Of a stretch of 64,000 nt of DNA, positions 34,362 through 42,056 are shown piece by piece (the stretch's first letter is position 1; each line of letters opens with the position of its first letter). The position numbers and the translations under genes are program-made. This DNA comes from Pseudomonas sp. JQ170C (GTDB lineage: Bacteria > Pseudomonadota > Gammaproteobacteria > Pseudomonadales > Pseudomonadaceae), in the NCBI RefSeq assembly GCF_035581345.1, contig NZ_CP141608.1, positions 5,486,501 through 5,550,500 on the forward strand, given 5' to 3'. The notes below the pieces were generated by a model, which had not been told where the DNA came from, searched no databases, and saw nothing but the letters and a program-made list of their open reading frames with translations.

Positions 34362-34798
34362 GCGCCTTACCTCTGCTGGTTGCCGTTCGGACGCCCGAAA
34401 ATCAAGGGCGCGCAGAAAGTATAGGCAAGGCGCGGCAACCTGCCGCAGCCGGCCTTCAGAACAAATCGTGTACTGTTTCAAGATTTATCTGGAACAATCT
34501 GCCACTTTTTTGAGAACATGCTGTTTCCCAGCGTGACCCTCTGCGACCAAATGGTCGCAGAACGACGTATTTAGTCTGATTTTCACAACCGCAGCGCATC
34601 ATGTAGTATGCCGCAGCGCGGACTACAAAACGTCGAATCGATGTCTGCCATAGGCGCCTGTGAAAATACGCAACCGCCCGCCAGCCCGTCTGGCTGGCCG
34701 CACCCAGCCGCCCAGAGGGCAAGTTCTGGTGCCGTGTTTAGAGAAGCGCGCAAGGCTTAAATAGAAGAGCTGAATAGCTGAGCAGAGTGAGGCAAGCA
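34362..34798. other. Intergenic region between the GcvR-like gene and glcB
   Basis: No credible gene. It should contain the divergent promoters of both flanking genes. Visible elements are the 8-2-8 palindrome at 34542-34559, inverted TTTTCACA/TGTGAAAA elements near 34580 and 34661, and TGTAGT at 34602-34607 facing ACTACA at 34622-34627. The last halves look like those in the aceE operators but with a 14-base spacer. I could not assign a regulator. Confidence 0.6.
34542..34559. promoter_or_regulatory. Palindromic operator candidate upstream of glcB
   Basis: TGCGACCA-AA-TGGTCGCA: perfect eight-base arms with a two-base centre, about 240 bases before the glcB start. The size and symmetry fit a dimeric repressor or activator site. 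The regulator is not identified. Confidence 0.5.
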
Positions 34799-36976
34799 AT
34801 GACTGAACACGTTCAAGTCGGTGGCCTTCAGGTCGCCAAAGTCCTGTTCGACTTCGTGAATAACGAAGCCATTCCCGGAACCGGCGTCAACGCCGAGCAG
34901 TTCTGGGTGGGGGCAGAAAAACTCATCAACGACCTCGCTCCAAAGAACAAAGCACTGCTGGCCAAACGTGACGCACTGCAGGCGCAGATCGACGCCTGGC
35001 ACCAGGCGCGCAAAGGCCAGGCTCACGATGCCGTGGCTTACAAAGCCTTCCTCCAGGACATCGGATACCTGCTGCCAGAAGCTGCAGACTTCCAGGCCTC
35101 GACCCAGAACGTCGATGACGAAATTGCCCGCATGGCCGGCCCGCAGCTGGTAGTGCCCGTGATGAATGCGCGCTTTGCCCTGAACGCCTCCAACGCCCGC
35201 TGGGGCTCGCTGTACGATGCCTTGTACGGCACCGACGCCATCAGCGAAGAAGGTGGTGCGGAAAAAGGCAAAGGCTACAACAAGGTCCGTGGCGACAAGG
35301 TCATTGCCTTCGCCCGCGCCTTCCTCGACGAGTCCGCGCCACTGGCTGCCGGCTCGCATGTCGACTCCATCGCTTACCGCATCGAAGGCGGCAAGCTGGT
35401 CGTTGCCCTCAAGGGCGGCAGCAACAGCGGCCTGCGCGATGACGCACAACTGATCGGCTACCAGGGCGACGCCTCGGCACCGACGGCCATCCTGCTCAAG
35501 CACAACGGCCTGCACTTCGAGATCCAGGTCGATGCCAGCACCCCGGTTGGCCAGACTGACCCGGCCGGTATCAAGGACGTGCTGATGGAAGCCGCCCTGA
35601 CCACCATCATGGACTGCGAAGACTCCGTCGCCGCCGTCGATGCCGATGACAAGGTCGTGATCTACCGCAACTGGCTCGGCCTGATGAAGGGCGACCTGTC
35701 CGAAAGCGTCAGCAAGGGCGGCCAGACCTTCACCCGTACCATGAACCCGGACCGCGAATACACCGCGCCCAACGGTGGCTCGGTCACCCTGCACGGTCGT
35801 TCGCTGCTGTTCGTGCGTAACGTCGGTCACCTGATGACCATCGACGCCATCCTCGACAAGGACGGCAACGAAGTGCCGGAAGGCATCCTCGACGGCCTGG
35901 TCACCAACCTCGCGGCGATCCACAACCTCAACGGCAACACCAGCCGCAAGAACAGCCGCACCGGTTCCGTGTACATCGTCAAACCGAAGATGCACGGCCC
36001 TGAAGAAGCAGCGTTCACCAACGAGCTGTTCGGTCGCATCGAAGACGTGCTGGGCCTCAAGCGCAACACCCTGAAGGTCGGCATCATGGACGAGGAGCGC
36101 CGTACCACGGTCAACCTCAAGGCCTGTATCAAGGCCGCCAGCGAGCGCGTGGTGTTCATCAACACCGGCTTCCTCGACCGTACCGGTGACGAAATCCACA
36201 CCTCCATGGAAGCCGGCGCCGTCGTGCGCAAAGGCGCCATGAAGACCCAGAAATGGATCGGCGCCTACGAGAACTCCAACGTCGATATCGGCCTGGCTAC
36301 CGGTCTGCAAGGCCGTGCCCAGATTGGTAAAGGCATGTGGGCCATGCCGGACCTGATGGCCGACATGCTCGAGCAGAAGATCGCTCACCCGCTGGCCGGT
36401 GCCAACACCGCCTGGGTACCGTCGCCAACTGCCGCCGCGCTGCATGCGCTGCACTACCACAAGGTCGACGTGTTCGCCCGCCAGGCCGAGCTTGCCAAGC
36501 GCGCCCCGGCATCGGTGGATGACATCCTGACCATTCCGCTGGCGACCGACACCAACTGGTCGGAAGAAGAAAAGCGCAACGAGCTGGACAACAACGCCCA
36601 GGGCATCCTCGGCTATGTCGTGCGCTGGATCGACCAGGGCGTTGGTTGCTCGAAGGTACCGGACATCAATGATGTCGGCCTGATGGAAGACCGTGCCACC
36701 CTGCGTATCTCCGCCCAGTTGCTGGCCAACTGGCTGCGCCACGGTATCGTCACCGAGGCCCAGGTGCTGGAGAGCCTCAAGCGCATGGCGCCGGTGGTCG
36801 ACAAGCAGAACGCCAACGACCCGCTGTACCGCCCGCTGGCACCCGACTTCGACAACAACATCGCCTTCCAGGCGGCGGTCGAACTGGTTGTCGAAGGCAC
36901 CAAGCAGCCAAACGGCTACACCGAGCCAGTGCTGCACCGTCGTCGTCGTGAGTTCAAGGCCAAGAATGGTCTGTAA
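34799..36976 (+). CDS. glcB: Malate synthase G (725 aa)
   Basis: GlcB condenses glyoxylate with acetyl-CoA to malate, completing the glyoxylate shunt or glycolate use. The sequence is full length for the G isoform. It contains the [19 protein letters not shown] and KPKMHGPEE segments, the [21 protein letters not shown] signature with catalytic-loop residues, and the late [16 protein letters not shown] block. The ATG at 34799 has GAGG eight bases upstream and is preferred to a GTG four codons earlier. It is monocistronic, with a long upstream regulatory region and a REP pair downstream. Confidence 0.97.
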   Translation: MTEHVQVGGLQVAKVLFDFVNNEAIPGTGVNAEQFWVGAEKLINDLAPKNKALLAKRDALQAQIDAWHQARKGQAHDAVAYKAFLQDIGYLLPEAADFQASTQNVDDEIARMAGPQLVVPVMNARFALNASNARWGSLYDALYGTDAISEEGGAEKGKGYNKVRGDKVIAFARAFLDESAPLAAGSHVDSIAYRIEGGKLVVALKGGSNSGLRDDAQLIGYQGDASAPTAILLKHNGLHFEIQVDASTPVGQTDPAGIKDVLMEAALTTIMDCEDSVAAVDADDKVVIYRNWLGLMKGDLSESVSKGGQTFTRTMNPDREYTAPNGGSVTLHGRSLLFVRNVGHLMTIDAILDKDGNEVPEGILDGLVTNLAAIHNLNGNTSRKNSRTGSVYIVKPKMHGPEEAAFTNELFGRIEDVLGLKRNTLKVGIMDEERRTTVNLKACIKAASERVVFINTGFLDRTGDEIHTSMEAGAVVRKGAMKTQKWIGAYENSNVDIGLATGLQGRAQIGKGMWAMPDLMADMLEQKIAHPLAGANTAWVPSPTAAALHALHYHKVDVFARQAELAKRAPASVDDILTIPLATDTNWSEEEKRNELDNNAQGILGYVVRWIDQGVGCSKVPDINDVGLMEDRATLRISAQLLANWLRHGIVTEAQVLESLKRMAPVVDKQNANDPLYRPLAPDFDNNIAFQAAVELVVEGTKQPNGYTEPVLHRRRREFKAKNGL

Positions 36977-36984
36977 GTGAACAG

Positions 36985-37028
36985 TCGCGGGGCAGGCCCG
37001 CTCCTACAGGAGCGAGCTTGCCCCGCGA
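36985..37028 (+). repeat. REP pair between glcB and the receiver gene
   Basis: Two opposed copies (36985-37008 and 37006-37028) that nearly abut, between convergent genes. They probably form a shared transcript-end hairpin. Confidence 0.93.
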
Positions 37029-37472
37029 TCATTTGATCCCGAGTTCCCTGCGCACCAGCTCCATCAATTTCCCCAGATCGATCGGCTTGAGCAAGAAGTC
37101 GACGACACTCAAATGCATCGCCGCAATGGCGTCCGGCACATCGGCATCACCCGACACGATAATGATCGGCAACGCCGCCTTCTCCGACTCGCGAATCTGG
37201 CGAATCAACTCCAGCCCGTCGAAGGGCTCCATCCGCAAATCCGTAATCAGCAAACCGATGTCGCGCTCGCCCGTCAGGTACACCAACGCCCGCTCGGCAT
37301 TCTGCGCGGTCAGGCACTGGATGCCTTTGCTCTTGAGGTAACTGGCGAGGGCTTCGCGGGCCTGCTGATTGTCATCGACGATCAATACCTTCTGCGGCGC
37401 AGCAGTGGGCGCGGTCACCGCCGCCAGTGCTTCACGCTCGGCGTCACTCAGGATGTCGTCTTGGTCAGGCAT
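37029..37472 (-). CDS. Orphan response-regulator receiver protein (147 aa)
   Basis: A single CheY-like domain after a 27-residue acidic, Ala-rich leader. The acidic pocket is Asp33-Asp34 (IVDDN), the phospho-acceptor is Asp78 (LLITDLRM), and Ser107 (IIIVSGDA) and Lys129 (FLLKPI) complete the switch. There is no output domain, so it must act by protein contact. No histidine kinase is adjacent; it is divergent from the CBS/nucleotidyltransferase gene, 236 bases away. The ribosome site is weak. Confidence 0.88.
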   Translation of the reverse strand: MPDQDDILSDAEREALAAVTAPTAAPQKVLIVDDNQQAREALASYLKSKGIQCLTAQNAERALVYLTGERDIGLLITDLRMEPFDGLELIRQIRESEKAALPIIIVSGDADVPDAIAAMHLSVVDFLLKPIDLGKLMELVRRELGIK

Positions 37473-37708
37473 GGCCGTCTCGTGGAAAAGCGCTCAAAAA
37501 AATTCCCTTGAATCAAGTTCAGACCGCTTTTGATCGGCTTGCAACCCACCGTCGTCGAGAATTTGACACCCGTCGTAATTCTCACCCTGGCCGTCGCGCC
37601 ATTTAGACTTACGTCCAATGGGCACTGGGCGCCTGGCGACCGACCATGAAAGCCGAAAACAACAAGGCCGGCGCCCCTGCGCTGCCCATAAAAGACGCGG
37701 TAAGGTTC

Positions 37709-39646
37709 ATGAGCAAAATGGACGCCTTCGCCCAGGCAGGAAAGACTGCAGTACTGCAGAACATCCAAGGGACCCTGCAGTTTCTGCAACGCTTTCCACC
37801 GTTCAACCAAATGGAAAATGCCCACCTGGCGTTTCTCGTGGAACAGTGCCAGCTGCGTTTCTACGCGGCCAACGACAGCATCATCAAGCCCAGCGACGGG
37901 CCGGTGGAGCACTTCTACATCGTCAAGCAGGGCCGCGTCGTCGGTGAGCGCCAGCACGTGACCCGCCCCGGCACCGAAACCACCTTCGAGATCGCCAGCG
38001 GCGAGTGCTTCCCCCTCGCCGCCCTCCTGGGCGAACGCGCCACCCGCACCGAACACCTCGCCGCCGAAGACACCTTTTGCCTGCAACTGAACAAGGCGGC
38101 GTTCATCCGCCTGTTCGCCCTGTCCGAAGCCTTTCGCGACTTCGCCCTGCGCGGCGTCAGCAGCCTGCTCGACCAGGTCAACCAACAGGTCCAGCGCCGC
38201 GCGGTAGAGACCCTGGGCACGCAGTACTCGCTCAACACCCGCCTGGGCGAACTGGCCATGCGCCACCCGGTGGTGTGCGACCGGCAAACACCACTGCGCG
38301 AGGCGGTAGCCTTGATGCATGAACAGCAAGTGGGCAGCATCGTGATCGTCGATGCCCAGCGCTTTCCCATCGGTATCTTCACCCTGCGCGACCTGCGCCA
38401 GGTGGTGGCCGACGCCAGTGCCGACTTTGCCCAGCCCATTGGCGGCCACATGACCGCCAACCCGTTCTATCTGAGCCCCCAGGCCAGCGCCTTCGATGCA
38501 GCCATTGCCATGACCGAGCGGCACATCGCCCACGTCTGCCTGGTGGAAGACAAACGCCTGTGCGGCGTGGTCTCCGAACGTGACCTGTTCTCCCTGCAGC
38601 GGGTCGACCTGGTCCATCTGGCCAGAACCATTCGCCATGCCACGCGCATCGAAAGCCTGGTATCGCTGCGCGGTGAAATCGGCCAGCTGGTCGAACGCAT
38701 GCTGGCCCATGGGGCGTCGTCGACGCAGATCACCCAGATCATCACCCTGCTCAACGACCACACCGTGTGCCGAGTGATCGAACTGGCCATCGAGGACAAG
38801 GGCGACCCGGGCGTGCCGTTCAGTTGGCTGTGCTTTGGCAGTGAAGGCCGCCGCGAACAGACCCTGCACACCGATCAGGACAACGGCATCATTTTCGAGG
38901 CTCGCGATGCGGCCCATGCCGCCGAAATCCGTGGCCGCCTGCTGCCATTGGCGCAATACATCAACCAGGGGCTGGCCCAATGCGGCTTCACCCTGTGCAA
39001 GGGCAACATCATGGCCGGCAACCCCGAGCTGTGCCTGTCTCGCGCCGAGTGGGCCCGGCGCTTCGCCGCCTTCATCCGCGAGGCCACGCCGGAAAACCTG
39101 CTGGCCTCAAGCATCTACTTCGACCTGCGCGTGGTCTGGGGCGATGAGGATGCCTGCGAGCAACTGCGCCAGAGCATTCTCGGGCAGGTCGCCGACAACC
39201 GCCTGTTCCAGCGCATGATGGCCGAGAACGCCTTGCGCCAGCGGCCGCCCGTTGGACGCTTCCGCGAGTTCGTGCTGACCCGCAAAGGCAATGACAAGGC
39301 AGCCACCCTCGACCTCAAGGTCCAGGGCCTGACCCCCTTCGTCGATGGCGCACGCCTGCTGGCCCTGGCCAATGGCGTCAGTGCCAACAACACCCTGGAG
39401 CGCCTGCGCGAACTGGTCACCCGCGAGGTGATTGATCCCCTCGATGGCGCCGCCTATGAAGAGGCCTACCACTTCATCCAGCAGACCCGCATGCAGCAAC
39501 ACCAGCTGCAGAGCCGCCAGAACCTGCCCTACTCCAACCGTGTCGACCCCGACAGCCTCAACCACCTGGACCGGCGCATCCTGCGCGAGTCCCTGCGCCA
39601 GGCCCAGCGCCTGCAAGGCAGCCTGGCCCTGAGGTATCAGCTGTGA
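37709..39646 (+). CDS. cNMP-binding/CBS/DUF294 nucleotidyltransferase-like protein (645 aa)
   Basis: In order: a cyclic-nucleotide-binding-like domain (about 25-140; VEHFYIVKQGRV and SGECFPLAALLG), two CBS domains (about 200-320; AVALMHEQQVGSIVIVD and MTERHIAHVCLVED), then a DUF294 nucleotidyltransferase domain with the GlnD-like motif FGSEGRREQTLHTDQDNG and a C-terminal helical substrate-binding domain. It looks like a nucleotide-sensing enzyme of unknown target. The start is uncertain: ATG 37709 has AAGG only three bases before it; ATG 37718 and an upstream ATG at 37646 are alternatives. The stop overlaps the exonuclease start by four bases. Confidence 0.85.
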   Translation: MSKMDAFAQAGKTAVLQNIQGTLQFLQRFPPFNQMENAHLAFLVEQCQLRFYAANDSIIKPSDGPVEHFYIVKQGRVVGERQHVTRPGTETTFEIASGECFPLAALLGERATRTEHLAAEDTFCLQLNKAAFIRLFALSEAFRDFALRGVSSLLDQVNQQVQRRAVETLGTQYSLNTRLGELAMRHPVVCDRQTPLREAVALMHEQQVGSIVIVDAQRFPIGIFTLRDLRQVVADASADFAQPIGGHMTANPFYLSPQASAFDAAIAMTERHIAHVCLVEDKRLCGVVSERDLFSLQRVDLVHLARTIRHATRIESLVSLRGEIGQLVERMLAHGASSTQITQIITLLNDHTVCRVIELAIEDKGDPGVPFSWLCFGSEGRREQTLHTDQDNGIIFEARDAAHAAEIRGRLLPLAQYINQGLAQCGFTLCKGNIMAGNPELCLSRAEWARRFAAFIREATPENLLASSIYFDLRVVWGDEDACEQLRQSILGQVADNRLFQRMMAENALRQRPPVGRFREFVLTRKGNDKAATLDLKVQGLTPFVDGARLLALANGVSANNTLERLRELVTREVIDPLDGAAYEEAYHFIQQTRMQQHQLQSRQNLPYSNRVDPDSLNHLDRRILRESLRQAQRLQGSLALRYQL

Positions 39647-40347
39647 GCCTGTTTGCCTGGCTGCGACCGCGGCAGATCGAAGCCAGCGTGCGCCAACGGG
39701 TGACCGAGTTGCCTGCACCTGCCCCCCTGAGCGACGACAGCCTGCGCAGCCAGCGCTGGGTGGTACTGGACCTGGAAACCAGTGGCCTGAACACCAACCG
39801 CGACCAGGTGCTGTCGATCGGCGCCGTCGTGATCGAAGACGGCGCGATCGACTTCAGCCAACAGTTCGAGCGCACCCTCTACCAGCGCGATCACAAGCTC
39901 ACCTCCAGTGTGCTGATTCACGGCCTGGGGCCCAGCGCCATCGCGGCCGGCTGTGATCCCGCCGATGCCTTGCTCGACTTGATGACCTTTATCGGCGACA
40001 GCCCGGTGCTGGCCTTTCACGCGCCCTTCGACCAGCGCATGCTGACCCGGGCACTCAAGGACCACCTGGGCTATCGCCTGCAGCATGTCTTCCTGGATGT
40101 TGCCGAGCTTGCGCCACTGCTCAACCCGCAAATCACCCTGCGCGAAGCCGGCCTGGATGACTGGACGGCCTGTTTCGGCCTGGAGGCGATCGAGCGGCAC
40201 AACGCCAGTGCCGATGCCATGGTCACCGCCGAACTGGCGTTGATTCTGTTCAGCCAGGCCCGCCGCCAGCAGCTCGACAGTCCGGCACTGCTCGACCAGC
40301 ACCTGCAACGGTGGCGGCGCCGACGACACCAGAGCCACGGCTTCTAG
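39643..40347 (+). CDS. DnaQ-like DEDDh 3'-5' exonuclease (234 aa)
   Basis: Exo I (VVLDLETSGLNTNRDQVLSIGAV), Exo II (SPVLAFHAPFDQRML) and the terminal H-x4-D (ERHNASADAMVT) make a complete DEDDh active site as in the polymerase III epsilon subunit. It lacks the clamp-binding C-terminus of true DnaQ, so it is an accessory exonuclease. It starts with GTG inside the stop of the DUF294 gene, so the two are translated together. This pairing recurs in many proteobacteria and suggests one function, perhaps nucleotide or RNA turnover. Confidence 0.88.
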   Translation: MSLFAWLRPRQIEASVRQRVTELPAPAPLSDDSLRSQRWVVLDLETSGLNTNRDQVLSIGAVVIEDGAIDFSQQFERTLYQRDHKLTSSVLIHGLGPSAIAAGCDPADALLDLMTFIGDSPVLAFHAPFDQRMLTRALKDHLGYRLQHVFLDVAELAPLLNPQITLREAGLDDWTACFGLEAIERHNASADAMVTAELALILFSQARRQQLDSPALLDQHLQRWRRRRHQSHGF

Positions 40348-40398
40348 CGTCACCCGATGAGCGTCAATTGCGTTTAGCGAACACATTCTGCGACAATC

Positions 40399-40417
40399 GC
40401 GAATAATTCTCGTTAGT
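40399..40417. promoter_or_regulatory. Candidate Fur box upstream of the ECF sigma gene
   Basis: GCGAATAATTCTCGTTAGT shares the AAT-ATTCTC-TTA pattern of Fur sites before Pseudomonas iron-sigma genes. It lies 25-43 bases before the start codon. The match is partial. Confidence 0.45.
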
Positions 40418-40441
40418 TAACGCATCTTTTCGGGGAACGTC

Positions 40442-40960
40442 TTGTCGTCCGTGCAAAGCCCACACAGTGAGCTGGTCGGTACCCTCTATCGCGACCACCG
40501 CAGCTGGCTACTCGCTTGGCTGCGGCGCAACATCGTCTGCGCCGAACGCGCCGAAGACCTGAGCCAGGACACCTTCGTGCGCCTGCTCGGGCGCGATGAG
40601 CTGCCTGCCCCCCGCGAGCCCCGAGCGTTTCTCCTGGCCATTGCCAAAGGCCTGTTGTTCGATCACTTTCGTCGTGCAGCCCTGGAACAGGCCTACCTGG
40701 CCGAACTGATGCTCATCCCCGAAGCTGAACAACCCTCCCCGGAAGAACAACACCTGATCCTCGAAGACCTCAAGGCCATCGACCGTCTGCTCGGCAAGCT
40801 GTCGAGCAAGGCGCGCGCGGCCTTTTTGTACAACCGGCTCGACGGCCTGAATCACGCCCAGATCGCCGAGCGCCTGGGGGTTTCGGTTTCGCGGGTGCGC
40901 CAGTACCTGGCCCAGGGCATGCGCCAGTGCTACATCGCCCTGTACGGTGAGCCGACATGA
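40442..40960 (+). CDS. FecI-type ECF sigma factor (172 aa)
   Basis: Sigma region 2 (around ERAEDLSQDTFVRLL, with AFLLAIAKGLLFDHFRR) and region 4 (LFYNR-like hinge then LNHAQIAERLGVSVSRVRQYL) of the iron-starvation ECF group. It directs transcription of the downstream receptor gene when the cognate siderophore is sensed. The TTG start at 40442 has GGGGA five bases upstream; a GTG three codons later is an alternative. The stop overlaps the fecR-type gene by four bases. Confidence 0.9.
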   Translation: MSSVQSPHSELVGTLYRDHRSWLLAWLRRNIVCAERAEDLSQDTFVRLLGRDELPAPREPRAFLLAIAKGLLFDHFRRAALEQAYLAELMLIPEAEQPSPEEQHLILEDLKAIDRLLGKLSSKARAAFLYNRLDGLNHAQIAERLGVSVSRVRQYLAQGMRQCYIALYGEPT

Positions 40961-41913
40961 ACAACAAGCCGGTCAGCGCCCGGGTGCTCGACGCCGCAAT
41001 CGCCTGGCAGCTGTGCCTGGACTCGGGCAGCGGCAGCAGCGAGGAACGCGCCGAGTTTGCCCGCTGGTACGCCGCCGACGAAGAACACGCCCGGGCCTGG
41101 ATGCAACTGGGCATGCTCGACCAACGCTTCAGTGCGGCGGCAGGTCCTGCCCGCCAGGCCCTGCTGCAATCGCGCGCCGGCCTGCGCCAGCGCGTGCGCA
41201 AACTGGGCCGCGGCGTGGCCAGCCTGGTGCTGGTGGCAGGCTTGCTCAGCTGGGTCAGCGCGCACCAGTCGCTGGGTTACTGGCTGGCCGACCAGCGCAC
41301 CGCCACCGGCGAACAGCGCACCCTGCGCCTGACTGACGGCACGATGATCAGCCTCAACACCCATTCGGCGGTCGACATCCGCTTCGATGAGAAAGAACGC
41401 CTGATCGTGCTGCACGAGGGTGAAATCTCCATCGAAACCGGCCACAAGGACGACCGCCCGTTCGTGGTCGCCACCGAAGACGGACGCATGCGTGCCCTGG
41501 GCACGCGCTTCCTGGTCAAGCTGGAAGAGCAAGGCACCCGCCTGAGCGTATTGCAGTCGGCCGTGGCGGCACGGCCCCAGGACAGCGGTGACGAGCAGAT
41601 CCTGCATGAAGGCCAGCAAGTGCTGATGACCCATGACCAGTTTGGCCAGATCGCCGGCCTGAACATGGGCGCCGATGCCTGGACCCGCGGCATGCTGGTG
41701 GTCGACAACGTGCGCCTGAGCGAGCTGATCGACGAACTGGGCCGCTACCGCAGCGGCTACCTGAACGTTGCCCCGGAAGTGGCCGACCTGCGCATCACCG
41801 GCAGCTTCCCGCTCAACGACACCAACCTGGCCCTGACCTCATTGCTGCCGACCTTGCCGGTGCAGATCGAGCAGCACACCCCCTGGTGGGTGACGGTGGT
41901 GGCTCGCGAGTAA
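40957..41913 (+). CDS. FecR-family anti-sigma/sigma regulator (318 aa)
   Basis: An N-terminal cytoplasmic DUF4880 region (RVLDAAIAWQLCLDSG and FARWYAADEEHARAW), one membrane helix (about 88-106, VASLVLVAGLLSWVSAH), then a periplasmic FecR domain (RTLRLTDGTMISLNTHSAVD) and a C-terminal secretin/TonB-like STN-contact domain. It relays the receptor's signalling domain to the sigma factor. It is co-translated with the sigma gene. Confidence 0.92.
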   Translation: MNNKPVSARVLDAAIAWQLCLDSGSGSSEERAEFARWYAADEEHARAWMQLGMLDQRFSAAAGPARQALLQSRAGLRQRVRKLGRGVASLVLVAGLLSWVSAHQSLGYWLADQRTATGEQRTLRLTDGTMISLNTHSAVDIRFDEKERLIVLHEGEISIETGHKDDRPFVVATEDGRMRALGTRFLVKLEEQGTRLSVLQSAVAARPQDSGDEQILHEGQQVLMTHDQFGQIAGLNMGADAWTRGMLVVDNVRLSELIDELGRYRSGYLNVAPEVADLRITGSFPLNDTNLALTSLLPTLPVQIEQHTPWWVTVVARE

Positions 41914-41928
41914 TCCCCTTCCCCTACC

Positions 41929-41952
41929 GCAGGCGCGGGCTCGCCCCGCGAA
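41929..41952 (+). repeat. Single degenerate REP element
   Basis: One REP-like copy with a changed head, following the fecR-type gene by 15 bases. No partner copy lies within 100 bases. Confidence 0.75.
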
Positions 41953-42056
41953 CCCTGCGCAATACAAATCAAAATAATTTTCACTAAGCCCTGTCACTTT
42001 TCCCAACTCACTCGGCAAGGAAGCTAGTTAGCACTTATCCGTCGAGGAGCCGCTGC

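Noticed and set aside
34456..34722. An 88-codon minus-strand frame in the glcB upstream region
   Set aside because: No ribosome site, many rare-type codons for this genome (Trp, Cys, Arg runs), and it spans the candidate operators; more likely regulatory DNA.
34757..36937. A 726-codon minus-strand frame opposite glcB
   Set aside because: Antisense of malate synthase; no start context and a composition typical of GC-driven antisense frames.
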